A stretch of 20,977 bases of DNA, from NCBI GenBank assembly GCA_004335635.1, contig QAXH01006495.1, positions 1 through 20,977 on the forward strand. The letters run 5' to 3'. Position 1 is the stretch's first letter; every line of letters starts with the position of its first letter. This document shows, piece after piece, positions 19,654 through 20,977 of this stretch. Origin of the DNA: Chloromonas sp. AAM2 (taxonomy: Eukaryota; Chlorophyta; Chlorophyceae; Chlamydomonadales; Chlamydomonadaceae). The notes under the pieces are model-generated. The model was not told where the DNA came from. It made no database searches and worked only from the letters and a program-made list of their open reading frames with translations. The translations under genes and the position numbers were made by a program.

Positions 19654-20789
19654 ATGGCACTCAGATATCCCCTAGTCCGTACAGCAGGATGCCACACAAG
19701 GCCGGCAACATTTACACGCCCGGGCACAGGGTGCACATCAACCCCCCTGATCAATCATCGTGAAGATCGTCAGTGAGTCCGATTACGACAACCTCACTCT
19801 TAAGACTCGACAAGCTGACTAGAATCCGCACTTCTATCTGTGCTCACGCTGGCGTGCAAGCGCAGGAGACCATCGCAAAAACTCTTGGCGGGCTGCCGAT
19901 TGAGAGCCAGTACGCGAGTGAGAGCCACTTCGCAAGATGCATCTGCACAGCCCGTCAAGCTTCTTTTTGGCATGTGCGTGGCGAACAATTACCGTCCACC
20001 ACACACCTTGGAAAGCGCATCACCGCTTTTGACTGTATGTATATATGTATGTGTGTAGGCACATGCACTGATAAAGCCCAAAGCAGCACTCGAGCATGCA
20101 CAGTCAATGCATTCATTACTGCGTGCCGCGTAGTCACGTGAACAGAGTGTGGTCCACTTTCCTCCATTGCATGCATTATTACTGCTTGATGCAGCTATCG
20201 ACAATGCAGCGAGTTCCATGCCACGCAGCTACGTAGACAGATGTGCCGACTTGTTCAGACCAGATACACCTCCTGTGGAAGCTCGTAACTGCCAGCCGAC
20301 CTGTCCAGACCAAGTTCACTTCCAGGGCTCCACGGTTGCAGCCCACGTGCCAAAGCAATCATTTCTACGTGTCTTATGCATGTGTTGTGCATGCAGCACT
20401 GTGTCCAGCCAAGTGTTTCTGGCCATGGAGTTCGTGGTCTTGCTGGTGAGATACATGGACAGGTGACGGTGGTACACAGTTGTGGTCTCCACTGGACTAC
20501 TTGCTCAGCCCGGGTTGCAGAACAAGTCACGGCCCGTGTGCTGTTCGAGCCATCTTGCAAGGCAACTCAAAACGCACAGGTGCACACACAGTTGTACATG
20601 TTCCCTGGAAACGTTGATGATGTGTGGCGAACTGACTCTGTGCTGGTCAGCTTTCCGATCCCCATGTTGTTGGTGTGTGGCGCGTCGAGTACCTGCGTGG
20701 CATCTTGCTGCTCGCACTGTAGGTTCAGTTAGCACTGGTGGATGCAGCTTTCTCTGGGGATTGGTCACGGATTGGGGTCATCACACCAG
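19654..20789 (+). CDS. 5' part of a gene for a small, probably plastid membrane protein with a DWSRIG motif (3' partial)
   Basis: Four exons join in phase: 19654-19772 (donor GTGAGT), 19866-19973 (GTGCGT), 20397-20445 (GTGAGA) and 20723-20789 (GTAAGC, phase 1). They encode 114 residues so far, and the gene continues past the edge. The ATG context (ACAATGG) is good. Residues 1-70 are rich in Arg, Thr, Ser and Ala with few acidic residues (MALRYPLVRTAG..., RLRASTRVRATSQ), as in transit peptides. Exons 3-4 give a hydrophobic stretch, VFLAMEFVVLLVQLALVDAA, followed by FSGDWSRIGVITP. SGDWSRIG next to a membrane segment recalls small uncharacterised plastid proteins of plants and algae (possibly the DUF7887 type), but that is from memory and unchecked. 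No separate function can be given. Three phase-matched junctions support the model. Confidence 0.6.
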
Positions 20790-20866
20790 GTAAGCAGCCA
20801 CTGACGGTAGCCATATACGACGGATAACTGACTAATTGAGAAGCAGGAGGTTTTTCTTGATTGAGT

Positions 20867-20977
20867 GCAACACACCAGGTGAGACAAGCGGTTGACTGCG
20901 TACAAATCACACCAGGTGAGACGAGCGGTTGACTACGTACAAATCACACCAGGCGAGACGAGCGGTTGACTACGTAC
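20867..20977. repeat. 37-bp minisatellite, three copies, running off the right edge
   Basis: CACACCAG starts at 20871, 20908 and 20945, an exact 37-bp period. Each unit contains ATCACACCAGGTGAG (AACACACC in copy 1, GGCGAG in copy 3), GCGGTTGACT and CGTACAAAT. The core resembles the end of the preceding exon and its donor at 20782-20793 (ATCACACCAG|GTAAG). It lies in what should be intron 4 of the plus-strand gene. Confidence 0.93.

Noticed and set aside
20867..20977. CRISPR-like regular repeat at the right edge
   Set aside because: The 37-bp units are contiguous with no unique spacers, and the setting is a eukaryotic intron. It is a minisatellite.
1..20977. tRNA, rRNA, transposase or reverse transcriptase genes
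   Set aside because: No cloverleaf with A/B boxes, rRNA-like block, terminal inverted repeat or mobile-element protein motif was recognised on either strand by eye.

Overview
The window reads as nuclear DNA of a green alga, probably a core chlorophyte (Chlorophyceae). It shows split genes with many short exons, GT-AG introns whose acceptors are almost all (T/C)GCAG, candidate TGTAA poly(A) signals, plant/algal-type membrane proteins, plastid-transit-like N-termini, CAG/CTG runs and many short tandem repeats. No bacterial-style operon, RNA gene, transposon ORF or CRISPR array was found. The lineage is an inference from these traits, not from a marker gene.

Layout, left to right. (1) 1-464, +: the 3' end of an unidentified protein gene in two exons. 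(2) 465-2225: convergent intergenic DNA. (3) 2226-4847, -: a complete five-exon gene for a 390-residue TVP38/TMEM64 (SNARE-associated, VTT/DedA-like) membrane protein with a plastid-type leader. (4) about 5384-6026, +: weakly supported exons of a small membrane protein. (5) 6027-7448: no gene seen. (6) 7449-19192, -: a 19-exon gene for a CCX/NCLX-type cation/Ca2+ exchanger. I joined the exons by splice-site and phase matching; the model has 4596 nt and 1531 aa. Its two conserved alpha-repeat halves are separated by about 1000 residues of low-complexity loop. (7) 19193-19653: a 461-bp divergent spacer. (8) 19654 to beyond the right edge, +: the 5' part of a gene for a small protein with a transit-like leader, a hydrophobic segment and a DWSRIG motif.

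The most unusual signal is architectural. In at least four introns, and less clearly in a fifth, a short segment spanning the 3' end of the preceding exon and its 5' splice site is present again inside the intron. A matching duplication spans the stop codon of gene 1. The copies range from intact (decoy donors) to decayed. This suggests that local tandem duplication across AGGT-like junctions is a recurrent force shaping or lengthening introns here.

All exon structures come from reading the sequence (frame, phase and splice consensus), without transcript data. Function calls for genes 3 and 6 rest on recognisable family motifs; genes 1, 4 and 8 are not firmly identified.
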